NCBI RefSeq assembly: GCF_018688255.1
Contig: NZ_CP061314.1
Span: 868,001 to 932,000 of the forward strand
Length of the DNA: 64,000 nucleotides
From: Polynucleobacter corsicus
GTDB lineage: Bacteria > Pseudomonadota > Gammaproteobacteria > Burkholderiales > Burkholderiaceae
Direction of reading: 5' to 3'
Position numbers and translations under genes: made by a program. Positions 7,308 to 15,805 of this stretch are shown one piece after another. The stretch's first letter is position 1. Each line of letters starts with the position of its first letter. The notes under the pieces are model-generated. The model was not told where the DNA came from and searched no databases. It worked only from the letters and a program-made list of their open reading frames with translations.

Positions 7308-9197
7308 TTGACAAATAAAAAAATAATTTTCGACACTCTAGCTATTTTGGTATTAATGGGGGCAGTCGTTTTTGGATTTCAATACGCTGCTCAATCAAGA
7401 GCAAATACTCCAGAATATGAAGCATTTGTAGTTGCAGAAAAAGATATTGTTGATATTTATGTTAACGCAGATGGTTCCAGTATTGAGACTGCCGAATTAC
7501 AAACTTTAATCCGTTCGTCATTAGTTATAGATAGGGAATCACAGGCTAAATTTCCATATTTAAATAAGTTCCAAACAGTTGAGGTTTTAGAGGCTTATAC
7601 GATTAATCCTAAGGGGATTCGAGTTCCGGTAGCAAAAAATGCAATCCGTACTGTTGATGATGATAATTCTGATAGTAAGACTCTCTTTTCGGATAAGAAA
7701 TACAAAGTCATCATCTTTCCAGATGTCAGTAAAGGCTCTCGTACTTATTACAAGGTAGTTACTAAAACACGTACTCCATTATTTCCGGGCCACTTCTTTC
7801 AAAATTTTTGGTTTGGTGCTGGTACGCAGTGGGCAAATTCAGAGATTAATTTATCTCATGACCCAAAAATAGCAATTCAAGTGGATGTGAAAGATGTCAA
7901 AGGTGGACGTATAGAAGATAGTTCTAATGGGGATATTCGCTATAAGTTTACTTTTCGGCAAGATAGAGTAGTTCTATCTGAACCAAATCAGATAGCAGAC
8001 TCCGAAGTTTCACCATATGTACATATATCCAGCTTTAAAGACCAGCTAGATATGGCGAGAGCTTATGAAGCACGTGCAGCTGATAAGTACAAGGTAACAC
8101 CTGCAGTACAAAAACTAGCTAACGAAATAACTAAGGGGATTGCCGAGCCCAAAGACCAAGCTAGAGCTCTATATAACTGGGTGTCCAAGGAAATTCGTTA
8201 CGTAGCTATCTTCTTGGGCGCTGGTGGTGTAGTGCCTCATTTTGCAGATGAGATTATTAAAAATCGGTATGGGGACTGTAAAGACAAGACCATACTTCTG
8301 ATTGCCTTATTAAATGCCAAGGGGATTGCCGCAAGTTCTGCAGATATTAATTCTGGAAATGCTTACTCGCTGCCTAAATTAGCAGTACTTAGCCCGTTTA
8401 ACCACGTCATTGTGTATTTACCCAAATGGGATATGTATCTTGACCCAACTGAAGAGAGTGCTCCTTTTGGAACGCTGCCTTATGGCCTTTTAGATAAGCC
8501 AACTGTATTAACTGGCCTAAATAAAATCGGAAGGACGCCTAAGCCTAGTGCTTCAACTAATTCCATAAAAACTAATGTTGACCTCAAAGTGTCCAAAGAT
8601 GGAGCAATCAAAGGCACTTCTCAAACTGAGTTTTACGGTGCTGAAGATATCAGAGCACGTGATAGATATGAGGGTACAGATAGTAGCTATGGAGACCGTT
8701 ATTCTAGGGACCAACTGGTCGCAGCACGGCTTAACGGCAGTGGCTCCTATGAGCCATCTTCCGCATCAGATTTAGATAAGCCGTTTAAGCTCAGAACCAC
8801 ATTTACTCTGGACCCAATAGGTAATATTCCCGGACCTGCTGCCATTACAGTGCCGATGGGACTTGCTCCAAGAGAATTCGACCTAATCGCCTATAGTAAG
8901 TCGATAGAGAATCCAACGAAACCAGCCGTTTGTAGGTCTAGAACGCTTGAAGATATACAGGCGATTGAATTTCCAACGAATGTAAAAGTTGGTCTTATAC
9001 CCTCTAATGTTCTTTACGAAGAGGGTGATATTAAATACAACTCAAGCTACTCCAAGAATGGCAATGTAATTGAGGTAAGGCGGCAGGTTGTAATCCAACG
9101 TCCATCAATGGTTTGTAGTCCAGCACAAATCAAAAGTTGGAATAAATTCATTAAGGTATTACAAAAGGACTTACGGGCACAGATTTTTTATGAGTAG
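7308..9197 (+). CDS. Exported DUF3857/transglutaminase-domain protein
   Basis: A 629-residue protein with an N-terminal hydrophobic anchor or signal (LAILVLMGAVVFGFQYAA), a DUF3857-like domain (about residues 45-240), and a transglutaminase-like domain with the Cys-His-Asp triad in YGDCKDK (C324), FNHVIVYL (H366) and YLDPTEE (D379). A C-terminal beta-rich domain follows (about 430-629). This domain order is common in exported proteins of Gram-negative bacteria; the substrates are unknown, and peptide or peptidoglycan modification is inferred. The start is TTG 7308; an upstream ATG terminates at once. It is the last and largest gene of the operon. Confidence 0.85.
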   Translation: MTNKKIIFDTLAILVLMGAVVFGFQYAAQSRANTPEYEAFVVAEKDIVDIYVNADGSSIETAELQTLIRSSLVIDRESQAKFPYLNKFQTVEVLEAYTINPKGIRVPVAKNAIRTVDDDNSDSKTLFSDKKYKVIIFPDVSKGSRTYYKVVTKTRTPLFPGHFFQNFWFGAGTQWANSEINLSHDPKIAIQVDVKDVKGGRIEDSSNGDIRYKFTFRQDRVVLSEPNQIADSEVSPYVHISSFKDQLDMARAYEARAADKYKVTPAVQKLANEITKGIAEPKDQARALYNWVSKEIRYVAIFLGAGGVVPHFADEIIKNRYGDCKDKTILLIALLNAKGIAASSADINSGNAYSLPKLAVLSPFNHVIVYLPKWDMYLDPTEESAPFGTLPYGLLDKPTVLTGLNKIGRTPKPSASTNSIKTNVDLKVSKDGAIKGTSQTEFYGAEDIRARDRYEGTDSSYGDRYSRDQLVAARLNGSGSYEPSSASDLDKPFKLRTTFTLDPIGNIPGPAAITVPMGLAPREFDLIAYSKSIENPTKPAVCRSRTLEDIQAIEFPTNVKVGLIPSNVLYEEGDIKYNSSYSKNGNVIEVRRQVVIQRPSMVCSPAQIKSWNKFIKVLQKDLRAQIFYE

Positions 9198-9254
9198 CTT
9201 TTCAATACGGTATGAACGTTTTAAAATTACTATTTGACCCTTCGGAAGCTAAAT

Positions 9255-9350
9255 ATGACCTCAAAATCCCGCAGAATTCCAATTCTGACCCGTAAAGAAA
9301 TCATCCGGCGTGTCGCCTTGTGTAGACCTCCAATTAAGAAGAGAAAGTAG
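9255..9350 (+). CDS. Possible 31-residue basic peptide coupled to the HGG-motif gene
   Basis: A short frame begins at ATG 9255 and ends at TAG 9348-9350, whose last base starts the GTG of the next gene. The product is very basic (many Arg/Lys, ending PPIKKRK). A coupled stop-start with the HGG gene suggests it is translated, but nothing else supports it. Confidence 0.3.
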   Translation: MTSKSRRIPILTRKEIIRRVALCRPPIKKRK

Positions 9351-9580
9351 TGCTTTGCGGGGCTAAAACCCGTTCCGGTAATGCCTGCCAGAAACACGCT
9401 ATGGCTAACGGTTCAGGACGTTGTAGAAACCACGGTGGGGCCAGTTTGAGGGGGTCTAGCCACCCTCAATACAAACACGGAAGGCGTTCCAAAGGGTATA
9501 TCGAGAAATCAAGGCTAGCCCGAGAACATATCCGGCAATTAATCATTTTGGGTTCGGTATACGGCATCTTTAATGAGTAG
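9350..9580 (+). CDS. HGG-motif small zinc-binding protein (phage/element type)
   Basis: A 76-residue basic protein beginning CGAKTRSGNACQKHAM followed by GRCRNHGGAS, the pattern of the HGGxSTG-type small proteins common in phages and integrative elements. The C-x10-C and C-x3-H spacing suggests a small zinc knuckle for nucleic-acid binding. The start is GTG 9350, overlapping the stop of the short upstream frame. It lies directly before the polymerase-like gene. Its role is unknown; some relatives sit near terminase genes, but none is seen here. Confidence 0.65.
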   Translation: MLCGAKTRSGNACQKHAMANGSGRCRNHGGASLRGSSHPQYKHGRRSKGYIEKSRLAREHIRQLIILGSVYGIFNE

Positions 9581-9656
9581 CAGAATACGGCGAGGCCGCT
9601 CAAAAGATGACCATGTAGAATAAATTTTCACTACCCCATGAAACTTTTCTATCTGT

Positions 9657-11138
9657 ATGAAGAAAACTATCTTTATTAAAAAAGTACTCCTTCCCAAGAA
9701 GAGTCTGTTTCAAGATTTGATAGTGCAATTACTGCCACAGATAAATGCTCTAACAGGCCGTAAAAATACCCCTTCAGCTTCAACTAAACAGAAAAGGATA
9801 TTCGCTGCCAAGCTTGTTATTGAGGGCCTCTATCGTTGTTTTTGCAGTCATTCGTATGGCATCTCTTTAGCTGTGCCGCATCATTCAAATGCCTATAAAT
9901 CAGGTGATGAAAATAAGATTAATCAGGTTGGATATAGGGTAATTCTCTCAGTTATTGATGCTATGGATGCGTTGGGTTGGGTCGACAGGGTAATGGGCTA
10001 TAGAACAAGCGAGGACGCTGGAGAAACTACTGAGCTAAGACCCTCAGGAGCTTTGCTTGAAGAATTCAAAAAGGTTGGCATAGCGTGGCAAGAAATGGAT
10101 TTGATATCCGATGTGATAGTTCGAAGAAATTATGATGAGGAAACCAAAAAAAAGTACAAACAAAATATACCTAAAAGTGATGTTGTAAGAAGTATGGGGG
10201 CCAACCTTAGGAAGATTAATAAATTTTTGTCAAAACAATGTATTTGTTTGATGATTGCTAATGAGAATTTTCAGAGGCTTGATGGCGAAATGACTTTCGG
10301 TCAAAGAAAAACACTTTATGACTTCAAATACGAAGGTAAATTTCCTCGTTATTTAGACTTAACGATGGTTCAACTAAGGCGTATCTTTTCTAGAAATAGT
10401 ATGAAGCTAGGGGGAAGGTTCTACGGAGGTTGGTGGCAGTTTATTCCCAAGAAGTATCGAGTCCATATTACTATTAATTTCATGCCAACAAGGGAGGTAG
10501 ACTATTCAGGTCTTCATCCTTACATGATGTATCACCTAGACAACTTGCCTCCACCAGAGGGCGATATGTATGACATAGGCATATGGAAGACTGATGCTGA
10601 GCGAGCTCGTAAACGCCCAATAGTTAAAGAATTTTTTAATGCTATTGTCAATGATGAGTATGGTGAATATCAACTAGCAAAAGAGGATAAGAAAATTCTT
10701 GGCTTGTCTAATAAGCAGCTAAGGGAAAAGCTGGCTCATAAGCATCATTTGATTTCTCATAGATTTAATAGTGGATATGGATTAACCCTTCAGTACGAGG
10801 ATTCTAAGATTGCTGAACGGGTAATGTTGATTTTATTGAAACAGGGCATAGCTTGCCTACCAATGCATGATAGTTTTATTGTTCAAGCTATCGAAGGTGC
10901 CAAAGTCATTGCAGCCATGAATCAATCCTATAAGGAGCGATTTGGCATTGAGATTGACCTAAAATCTACCTTCTTATTTGATAGCGATGAGCAGGGCAAG
11001 CGTAAACACTCAATTCAGCTGCCGCTACAGATTGATAAGAACGGTGTTGTTGATAGAGCTGCCCTCTATAAGATGCATTCAGAAAATCTTCATAATCAAT
11101 TTTGCATTTCTTGGCAAAGAAAGGTGTTGGGAACGTGA
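9657..11138 (+). CDS. Compact protein with family-A DNA polymerase-like motifs
   Basis: A 493-residue protein. The C-terminal half shows a pattern resembling the palm and fingers of family-A polymerases. These are a motif A-like EVDYSGLHPYMMY (D282), an R/K-rich helix ARKRPIVKEFFNAIVND (about 317-333) resembling motif B, and a motif C-like PMHDSF (H404-D405). The N-terminal ~200 residues (TKQKRIFAAKLVIEGL...) are unrecognised, and no exonuclease domain is visible. At 493 residues it is shorter than Pol I. It may copy or prime the element after excision. An alternative is a divergent replication-initiation protein. The assignment rests on motifs only. Confidence 0.5.
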   Translation: MKKTIFIKKVLLPKKSLFQDLIVQLLPQINALTGRKNTPSASTKQKRIFAAKLVIEGLYRCFCSHSYGISLAVPHHSNAYKSGDENKINQVGYRVILSVIDAMDALGWVDRVMGYRTSEDAGETTELRPSGALLEEFKKVGIAWQEMDLISDVIVRRNYDEETKKKYKQNIPKSDVVRSMGANLRKINKFLSKQCICLMIANENFQRLDGEMTFGQRKTLYDFKYEGKFPRYLDLTMVQLRRIFSRNSMKLGGRFYGGWWQFIPKKYRVHITINFMPTREVDYSGLHPYMMYHLDNLPPPEGDMYDIGIWKTDAERARKRPIVKEFFNAIVNDEYGEYQLAKEDKKILGLSNKQLREKLAHKHHLISHRFNSGYGLTLQYEDSKIAERVMLILLKQGIACLPMHDSFIVQAIEGAKVIAAMNQSYKERFGIEIDLKSTFLFDSDEQGKRKHSIQLPLQIDKNGVVDRAALYKMHSENLHNQFCISWQRKVLGT

Positions 11139-11320
11139 AATTCGTCAAACACACATAGACAAGGAGAGAGACATCTATACCACTTACTGTAACCAATTTT
11201 ATCAAATTATCAAAAAATGTATTTAAAAACAATAACTTACATGGTTACATATTTCTTTAATCTTTACGTTTTTTTAGGGCCATGGCAACTTTCTAGCCAA
11301 TAAGTAGTTCAAAAAATCTT

Positions 11321-12337
11321 TTATCCATTGCTAATCTTTCTAAGAATTGCTTCGTGAGAAGGGTGCGTATACCGTTTTAGCATCCCCAATGTTCGATGCC
11401 CGCTGATATGGGATAGCTCAATCACATTAAGGCCTAAATCAGATAATCGGCTTAGGGCTTCATGGCGTAAATCGTGGAATCGTAGGTCGTCAAAAGGGTT
11501 AGTTCCAATGCCATTCCATTGACCTTTTATATGCTCTTTAAGTCGTCCAAATTGACTTCTTAGAGCGTCCATTCCCATCGGAAATACCTTTTCCTCATCT
11601 TTGGTAAAAGTCTCTAAAATCCCGATTGCTTGGCTTGTAAGTGGCACTTGGCGAGGCTCACCATTCTTCGTTTGATGTAGGTATGCTTTGTGATTTGGTA
11701 GGTCAATATCTGCCCAAGTAAGCCCCATTAGCTCGCCTCGTCTCATGCCTGTTTGGATGGCAAATTCAATAATGGAACGAAGTAGGGGGAGTGATAGCTG
11801 CTCGCAACCGGACAGAAGTAGAGCCTCTAATTCTAAATTGACTCTTTTCGTTCTTCCTTGCGAGGGCGGCATCCGCTTAATGCCTTTAATAGGATTGGCA
11901 ATCTCCAAATCCCATTCATCATTAAGCATCTGGAAGAGTTTCGAGATGGTATTGAAGTAGTGATTAACTGTTTCGCCAGAGCGACCCTTCTTTAGTAGCT
12001 CATCCCGAAGGACTAATACGGCTTTCTTATCTACTTGGGTGACAGTTAAGCCAGTCCAGCGCTTAATGAGGATATTGAGGCGAGAGGTTTCACAACGCAC
12101 AATCTTTTTGTGGATAGAGTGATTCTTAATGTATGACTGCGCAGCTTCCTCAAAGGAAATCCCATCGCCGCTAGGACTCTTAGTTTCCTCATGAAGACTG
12201 AGCGTTAATTGGGCTTGGGTAAATTTAGCCCACCGCTGCGCTTCTAGTCGACTGTCAAAGGTCTTGGATAGGGTGGTTTGACCAACCCGTTTAATGCGTG
12301 CTCGATAGGAGCCATTTCGCTTCTGAATAGATGCCAT
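11321..12337 (-). CDS. Tyrosine recombinase (phage-type integrase)
   Basis: A 338-residue integrase. The N-terminal arm-binding domain (ASIQKRNGSYRARIKR) is followed by a core-binding helical domain (about 60-160) and a catalytic domain with TGMRRGELMGL (first Arg), HDLRHEAL (His-x-x-Arg-His), GHRTLGMLKRYTH (His and nucleophilic Tyr). It is transcribed away from the adjacent tRNA-Arg copy at 12419, with the paired GGGGACCAA repeats directly upstream of its start. It should catalyse integration and excision at tRNA-Arg(TCT). Confidence 0.95.
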   Translation of the reverse strand: MASIQKRNGSYRARIKRVGQTTLSKTFDSRLEAQRWAKFTQAQLTLSLHEETKSPSGDGISFEEAAQSYIKNHSIHKKIVRCETSRLNILIKRWTGLTVTQVDKKAVLVLRDELLKKGRSGETVNHYFNTISKLFQMLNDEWDLEIANPIKGIKRMPPSQGRTKRVNLELEALLLSGCEQLSLPLLRSIIEFAIQTGMRRGELMGLTWADIDLPNHKAYLHQTKNGEPRQVPLTSQAIGILETFTKDEEKVFPMGMDALRSQFGRLKEHIKGQWNGIGTNPFDDLRFHDLRHEALSRLSDLGLNVIELSHISGHRTLGMLKRYTHPSHEAILRKISNG

Positions 12338-12347
12338 TTGTTACCTC

Positions 12348-12367
12348 GGGGACCAAAAGGGGACCAA
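12348..12367 (+). repeat. Right paired GGGGACCAA repeat beside the integrase start
   Basis: GGGGACCAAAAGGGGACCAA matches the left pair at 4261-4280 in 19 of 20 positions and in orientation. It lies 11 bases upstream of the integrase start codon, so it could serve both as an arm-type site and as an autoregulatory site for the integrase promoter. Confidence 0.65.
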
Positions 12368-12418
12368 TCCGAAGAACAACGATTTTTAAAATCCCGTAAG
12401 CTATTGATTTACCTAGTT

Positions 12419-12495
<77 letters not shown>

Positions 12496-12569
12496 AAAAT
12501 CTCAATTCGTAACCCTGTCTACTGTGTATCTGTTGCTCAGATACCTATTTTTTAGCATAATTGGACATT

Positions 12570-12914
12570 ATGAATGCATCCATGATTGATATAGCCACCC
12601 AAAATGCAGCTCACGCATTTATGGAAAAAATTGCTCATCAATACGATGTCAGCAAGGTTTTTTTGTTTGGTAGTCGAGCTCGCAATACACATCAAAGCGA
12701 AAGTGATGCTGATATTGCCATTCTATTGCGAGGCAAGGTGGGTCGTTTTATGGCAACTAAGTTTGCGATGGATGATCTGGCCTATGATGTTCTACTAGAC
12801 TCCGGTATTCGGATTCAACCTCTACCTATTTGGCAAGAGGAGTGGGATCACCCAGAAAATTACTCCAATCCCAGTCTTTTAAGGAATATTCAAAATGAAG
12901 GTATTGTTCTTTGA
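12570..12914 (+). CDS. MNT-type nucleotidyltransferase antitoxin
   Basis: A 114-residue minimal nucleotidyltransferase. The motif GSRARNTHQSESDADIAI gives the canonical GS-x10-DxD active site (about residues 33-50). In MNT/HEPN pairs this enzyme neutralises the HEPN partner, in studied cases by adding AMP to it. ATG 12570 is chosen over a TTG nine bases upstream. The C-terminal end overlaps the HEPN gene by 4 bases. The pair sits alone between the complete tRNA-Arg copy and a 42-base tRNA remnant. Confidence 0.88.
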   Translation: MNASMIDIATQNAAHAFMEKIAHQYDVSKVFLFGSRARNTHQSESDADIAILLRGKVGRFMATKFAMDDLAYDVLLDSGIRIQPLPIWQEEWDHPENYSNPSLLRNIQNEGIVL

Positions 12915-13291
12915 AGGCGAAAGAACTTTTTACTAAAGCTCAAACTGCAGCAACTTCAGCTCGAATTTTGTTAAGTGCTGGGGATGTTGATGGTGCTTGC
13001 AACCGCGCTTATTATGCGATGTTTGATGCCGCTAGGGCAGCCCTTTTGGCATCTGGTGTCATCGAGTCAACAGTTAATACTAAAACCCATAGTGGTCTTA
13101 TTTCAAAATTTAGTCTTGAGCTTGTTAAATCTGGTCAAGTTTCCGTAGAGCTTGGCAAGTCCCTAAACAAGGTTGAGGATCTTCGATTGATGGCTGACTA
13201 TAAAGGTGACTCCATTTTAGAAGAGGATGCCAGTTGGGCGGTTAATCAGGCCGATATATTTGTTGAAGCCTTGTGCGCCAAATTTAGCTAA
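12911..13291 (+). CDS. HEPN-domain toxin (UPF0332-like) with stop codon in a tRNA remnant
   Basis: A 126-residue all-helical HEPN protein: NRAYYAMFDAARAAL in the second helix, and LRLMADYKGDS towards the end, resembling the Y..R..ADY pattern of UPF0332 proteins. The start is TTG 12911 overlapping the MNT gene (TTGA). I see no clear R-x4-6-H RNase motif, so catalytic activity is uncertain. The stop TAA (13289-13291) lies inside the tRNA-Arg remnant beginning at 13288, so the gene ends exactly at the recombination junction. Confidence 0.82.
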   Translation: MKAKELFTKAQTAATSARILLSAGDVDGACNRAYYAMFDAARAALLASGVIESTVNTKTHSGLISKFSLELVKSGQVSVELGKSLNKVEDLRLMADYKGDSILEEDASWAVNQADIFVEALCAKFS

Positions 13292-13329
13292 GGCGTAGGT
13301 CGCACGTTCGAATCATGCTGGGCAGGCCA
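13288..13329 (+). repeat. tRNA-Arg(TCT) 3'-half remnant 1 (attachment-site footprint)
   Basis: A 42-base match to the tRNA-Arg(TCT) 3' half, from the anticodon loop (CTAAGG) to the encoded CCA, with one mismatch. No 5' half precedes it. It is the expected right-end footprint of an element inserted in the tRNA and bounds the MNT/HEPN segment. Confidence 0.9.
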
Positions 13330-13474
13330 AAGACCCGGCCGGCTGATTTGATCTAGATAAGAAAAACCCAATTAGGTAGCTGTTAGTTAACCAAATCCTG
13401 ACCAAGTTTCACTCTCTGATGGAACGCTGTAATAGGGCGTAATATTGGGTATCTATTTAAATTAAGAGGCAAAC

Positions 13475-14131
13475 ATGTCACTACGTATTAATGATCTCTC
13501 ACCAAACTTCACTGCTGATTCGACTGCTGGCAAATTAACTTTGCACGATTGGATTGGTAATAGCTACGCTATTTTATTCTCTCATCCAAAGGACTTTACG
13601 CCTGTATGCACAACGGAGTTTGGTGCAGTGGCAAAACTGGCCCCTGAGTTTGCAAAGCGTAATACCAAAGTCATGGGTATTTCGGTTGATAGTGTAGAAG
13701 ACCATCAAAAATGGAAAAAAGACATTGCTTCTTTTGCTGGAGCGCCTGCAGATTTTCCAATTATTGACGATACTTCTTTGGTAGTGGCTAAGCTTTACGA
13801 CATGCTTCCTGCCGATGCTTATTTGCCAGATGGCCGTACTCCTGCTCATAGCGCAACAGTGAGAACGGTATTTATTATTGGACCAGATAAAAAGTTACGT
13901 TTAACAATGTCTTATCCAATGTCTGTGGGTCGTAACTTTGCTGAAATTCTCAGAGCTTTAGATGCTATTCAAATAACAGATGGTCTTCCGTTGGCGACCC
14001 CTGCAAACTGGTTGCCTGGGCAAGATGTGATCGTAGGACTGGCCTTAAATGATGAGCAGGCAGCAGCTAACTATGGTGAGCTTGATATAAAGCTGCCTTA
14101 CCTGCGTTATGCAAAAGCCCCCAAGAAATAA
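13475..14131 (+). CDS. 1-Cys peroxiredoxin (Prx6 type)
   Basis: A 218-residue AhpC/TSA-family peroxidase of the Prx6 group. The peroxidatic Cys is in HPKDFTPVCTTEFG (about residues 37-50). The conserved Arg lies in the region following ATVRTVFIIGPDKKLRLTMSYPMSVGRNF, and the long C-terminal arm contains WLPGQDVIVG. It reduces hydrogen or alkyl peroxides in the cytoplasm. It is monocistronic, with a strong terminator at 14155-14177, and is framed by tRNA-Arg remnants at 13288 and 14290. Confidence 0.95.
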   Translation: MSLRINDLSPNFTADSTAGKLTLHDWIGNSYAILFSHPKDFTPVCTTEFGAVAKLAPEFAKRNTKVMGISVDSVEDHQKWKKDIASFAGAPADFPIIDDTSLVVAKLYDMLPADAYLPDGRTPAHSATVRTVFIIGPDKKLRLTMSYPMSVGRNFAEILRALDAIQITDGLPLATPANWLPGQDVIVGLALNDEQAAANYGELDIKLPYLRYAKAPKK

Positions 14132-14154
14132 GCCAATTAAATCTTTCCCTATCC

Positions 14155-14177
14155 AAAACCACCTTCGGGTGGTTTTA
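14155..14177 (+). terminator. Rho-independent terminator after the peroxiredoxin gene
   Basis: AAAACCACC and GGTGGTTTT form a stem around a TTCG loop and end in a T-run, 24 bases after the stop codon. Confidence 0.85.
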
Positions 14178-14289
14178 CTTTGATGGTTACCCGTCAAATT
14201 CAACATCTGAACCCTTGTTTATGGTGCATCAAACCTTAATACCTTCATGTCATTGCCTCTGCTATTGTCCTAGCTCACTTTTAAATTTT

Positions 14290-14327
14290 CTAAGGCGTAG
14301 GTCGTACGTTCGAATCGTGCAGAGCAT
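14290..14327 (+). repeat. tRNA-Arg(TCT) 3'-half remnant 2, partly decayed
   Basis: Begins at the same anticodon-loop point (CTAAGGCGTAGGTCG) as remnant 1 and matches the tRNA through the T arm, with decay in the final acceptor bases. It lies between the peroxiredoxin terminator and the FAH gene, closing a ~1-kb segment. Confidence 0.85.
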
Positions 14328-14421
14328 TCACGGGTAATCCCTACGATAACGACGCTAACCCTCATGTTAGATTATTAGAAGTTATAAAACTTTTAATACA
14401 AGATATGAATGTGGAGAAACT

Positions 14422-15447
14422 ATGAGCAATCAACGACGTGAATTCCTAAAGGTATCTGCTTTAGCCGGCGGTGCTGCGCTAACCACCCCATTTATTGCAA
14501 ATCAGGCCGAGGCAGCTGGACCTGGTGCAGGTGCTGTTAGGGTTGCTAATCCTGACATGGCAAAGAATATGACTGTTCTTAATTACAAAGTGGACAATAA
14601 ATATGTTCTAGGCGTCAAGACAGACAAAGGTATCTTAGATGTTGCTAAGGCAGCAAAGCAGTTCAAGGTTAAGGCGCCAATTAATACTGATGATTTGATT
14701 CAGAATGGCGATCAAGGTCTGGGTAAGCTGGTAGGTCTTGCATTGAGTAAGGGTGGTCCAAATTTGTTTTTAGATGAATCTAAAATTGAATATGCACCTG
14801 CCGTTACCAATCCCGAGAAAATCATCTGCGTGGGATTGAACTATGCAAAGCATGCTAAAGAAACTAATAATCCGATCCCAACGCTACCAATTCTGTTTAA
14901 TAAATTCAATAACACACTGAATAGCCATAACGGTGTAGTAAAGGCATCATTAGTCAACGCAGAAAAGTTTGATTACGAAGCAGAATTAGTTATTGTGATG
15001 GGTAAGCGCGCATATAACGTTAGCGAGGCCGATGCTTTGTCATATGTATTTGGCTACGCTACAGGACAAGACTTTACAGCGCGTGAATTACAGCAACGCA
15101 GTAGCCAGTGGATGATTGGCAAAACCAATGATGGTTTCGCGCCTATAGGCCCCTATATCTTGACAGCAGATTTAGTTGGAAATCCAAATCAACTAAAAAT
15201 TGAGCAATACGTTAATGGTGAGGTTCGTCAGTCATCTAACACTAACGATATGGTCTTTAATTGTGCACAGATTATTAGCTACACCTCTAAGATCTTTACT
15301 TTAGAGCCAGGCGATATCATTTTTACCGGCACCCCAGAAGGAGTGATAACAGGGTATCCAAAGGATAAGCAGGTTTGGCTAAAGCCTGGTGATAAGCTAG
15401 AGACTCGCATTGAGAAGCTAGGTAACCTCAAATTTACCGTGGCCTGA
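14422..15447 (+). CDS. Exported fumarylacetoacetate hydrolase-family protein
   Basis: A 341-residue protein with a Tat-type signal (QRREFLKVSALAGGAALTT...NQAEA) and an FAH domain: IICVGLNYAKHAKE, the metal-binding acidic residues in FDYEAELVIVMGK, the GYATGQDFTAR block, and GDIIFTGTPEGV. FAH-superfamily members hydrolyse or decarboxylate acylpyruvate-type substrates. The exported location is less common, and the exact substrate is unknown. The gene stands alone in segment 4 of the archipelago. Confidence 0.88.
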   Translation: MSNQRREFLKVSALAGGAALTTPFIANQAEAAGPGAGAVRVANPDMAKNMTVLNYKVDNKYVLGVKTDKGILDVAKAAKQFKVKAPINTDDLIQNGDQGLGKLVGLALSKGGPNLFLDESKIEYAPAVTNPEKIICVGLNYAKHAKETNNPIPTLPILFNKFNNTLNSHNGVVKASLVNAEKFDYEAELVIVMGKRAYNVSEADALSYVFGYATGQDFTARELQQRSSQWMIGKTNDGFAPIGPYILTADLVGNPNQLKIEQYVNGEVRQSSNTNDMVFNCAQIISYTSKIFTLEPGDIIFTGTPEGVITGYPKDKQVWLKPGDKLETRIEKLGNLKFTVA

Positions 15448-15805
15448 TTAAGAATCTGAAGCCTTCATCAGAAATAGTGGGGGATTTCATTTAAGCCTCA
15501 CTTCAAGACTGGTGCAAAATCTGAGTCTACAAAGCCACCTAGCAGCGATCTAACCCGATATAAGATCTACAAGTTAACAGTACAAATACCGTTTAAGCTC
15601 ACTACTGGTGCCTAGCACTAAGCTAGTACTCAGGTATTCAGTCTTAATATCAAAGCTTAGAGTAAGAATGTAGTGATTTACCCCGCTCAAAATGGGTATG
15701 GATAGTTCACACTTGGTATTTATCGACTAAGATTGAACAAATGATGATTTCACTTTATTTGCAAATAACATCTGGATTACTTAACCTTGGATAGCTAACC
15801 TCACA
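15448..15805. other. 358-base intergenic region before the cbb3 operon
   Basis: No gene or RNA is supported here. It should hold the promoter of the oxidase operon. I looked for an FNR/ANR box (TTGAT-N4-ATCAA) and saw only a weak half-site (TTGAACAAATGATG near 15733), not enough to call. Confidence 0.3.

Noticed and set aside
15700..15760. FNR/ANR box before the cbb3 operon
   Set aside because: Only a partial half-site is visible; not enough to call an operator.
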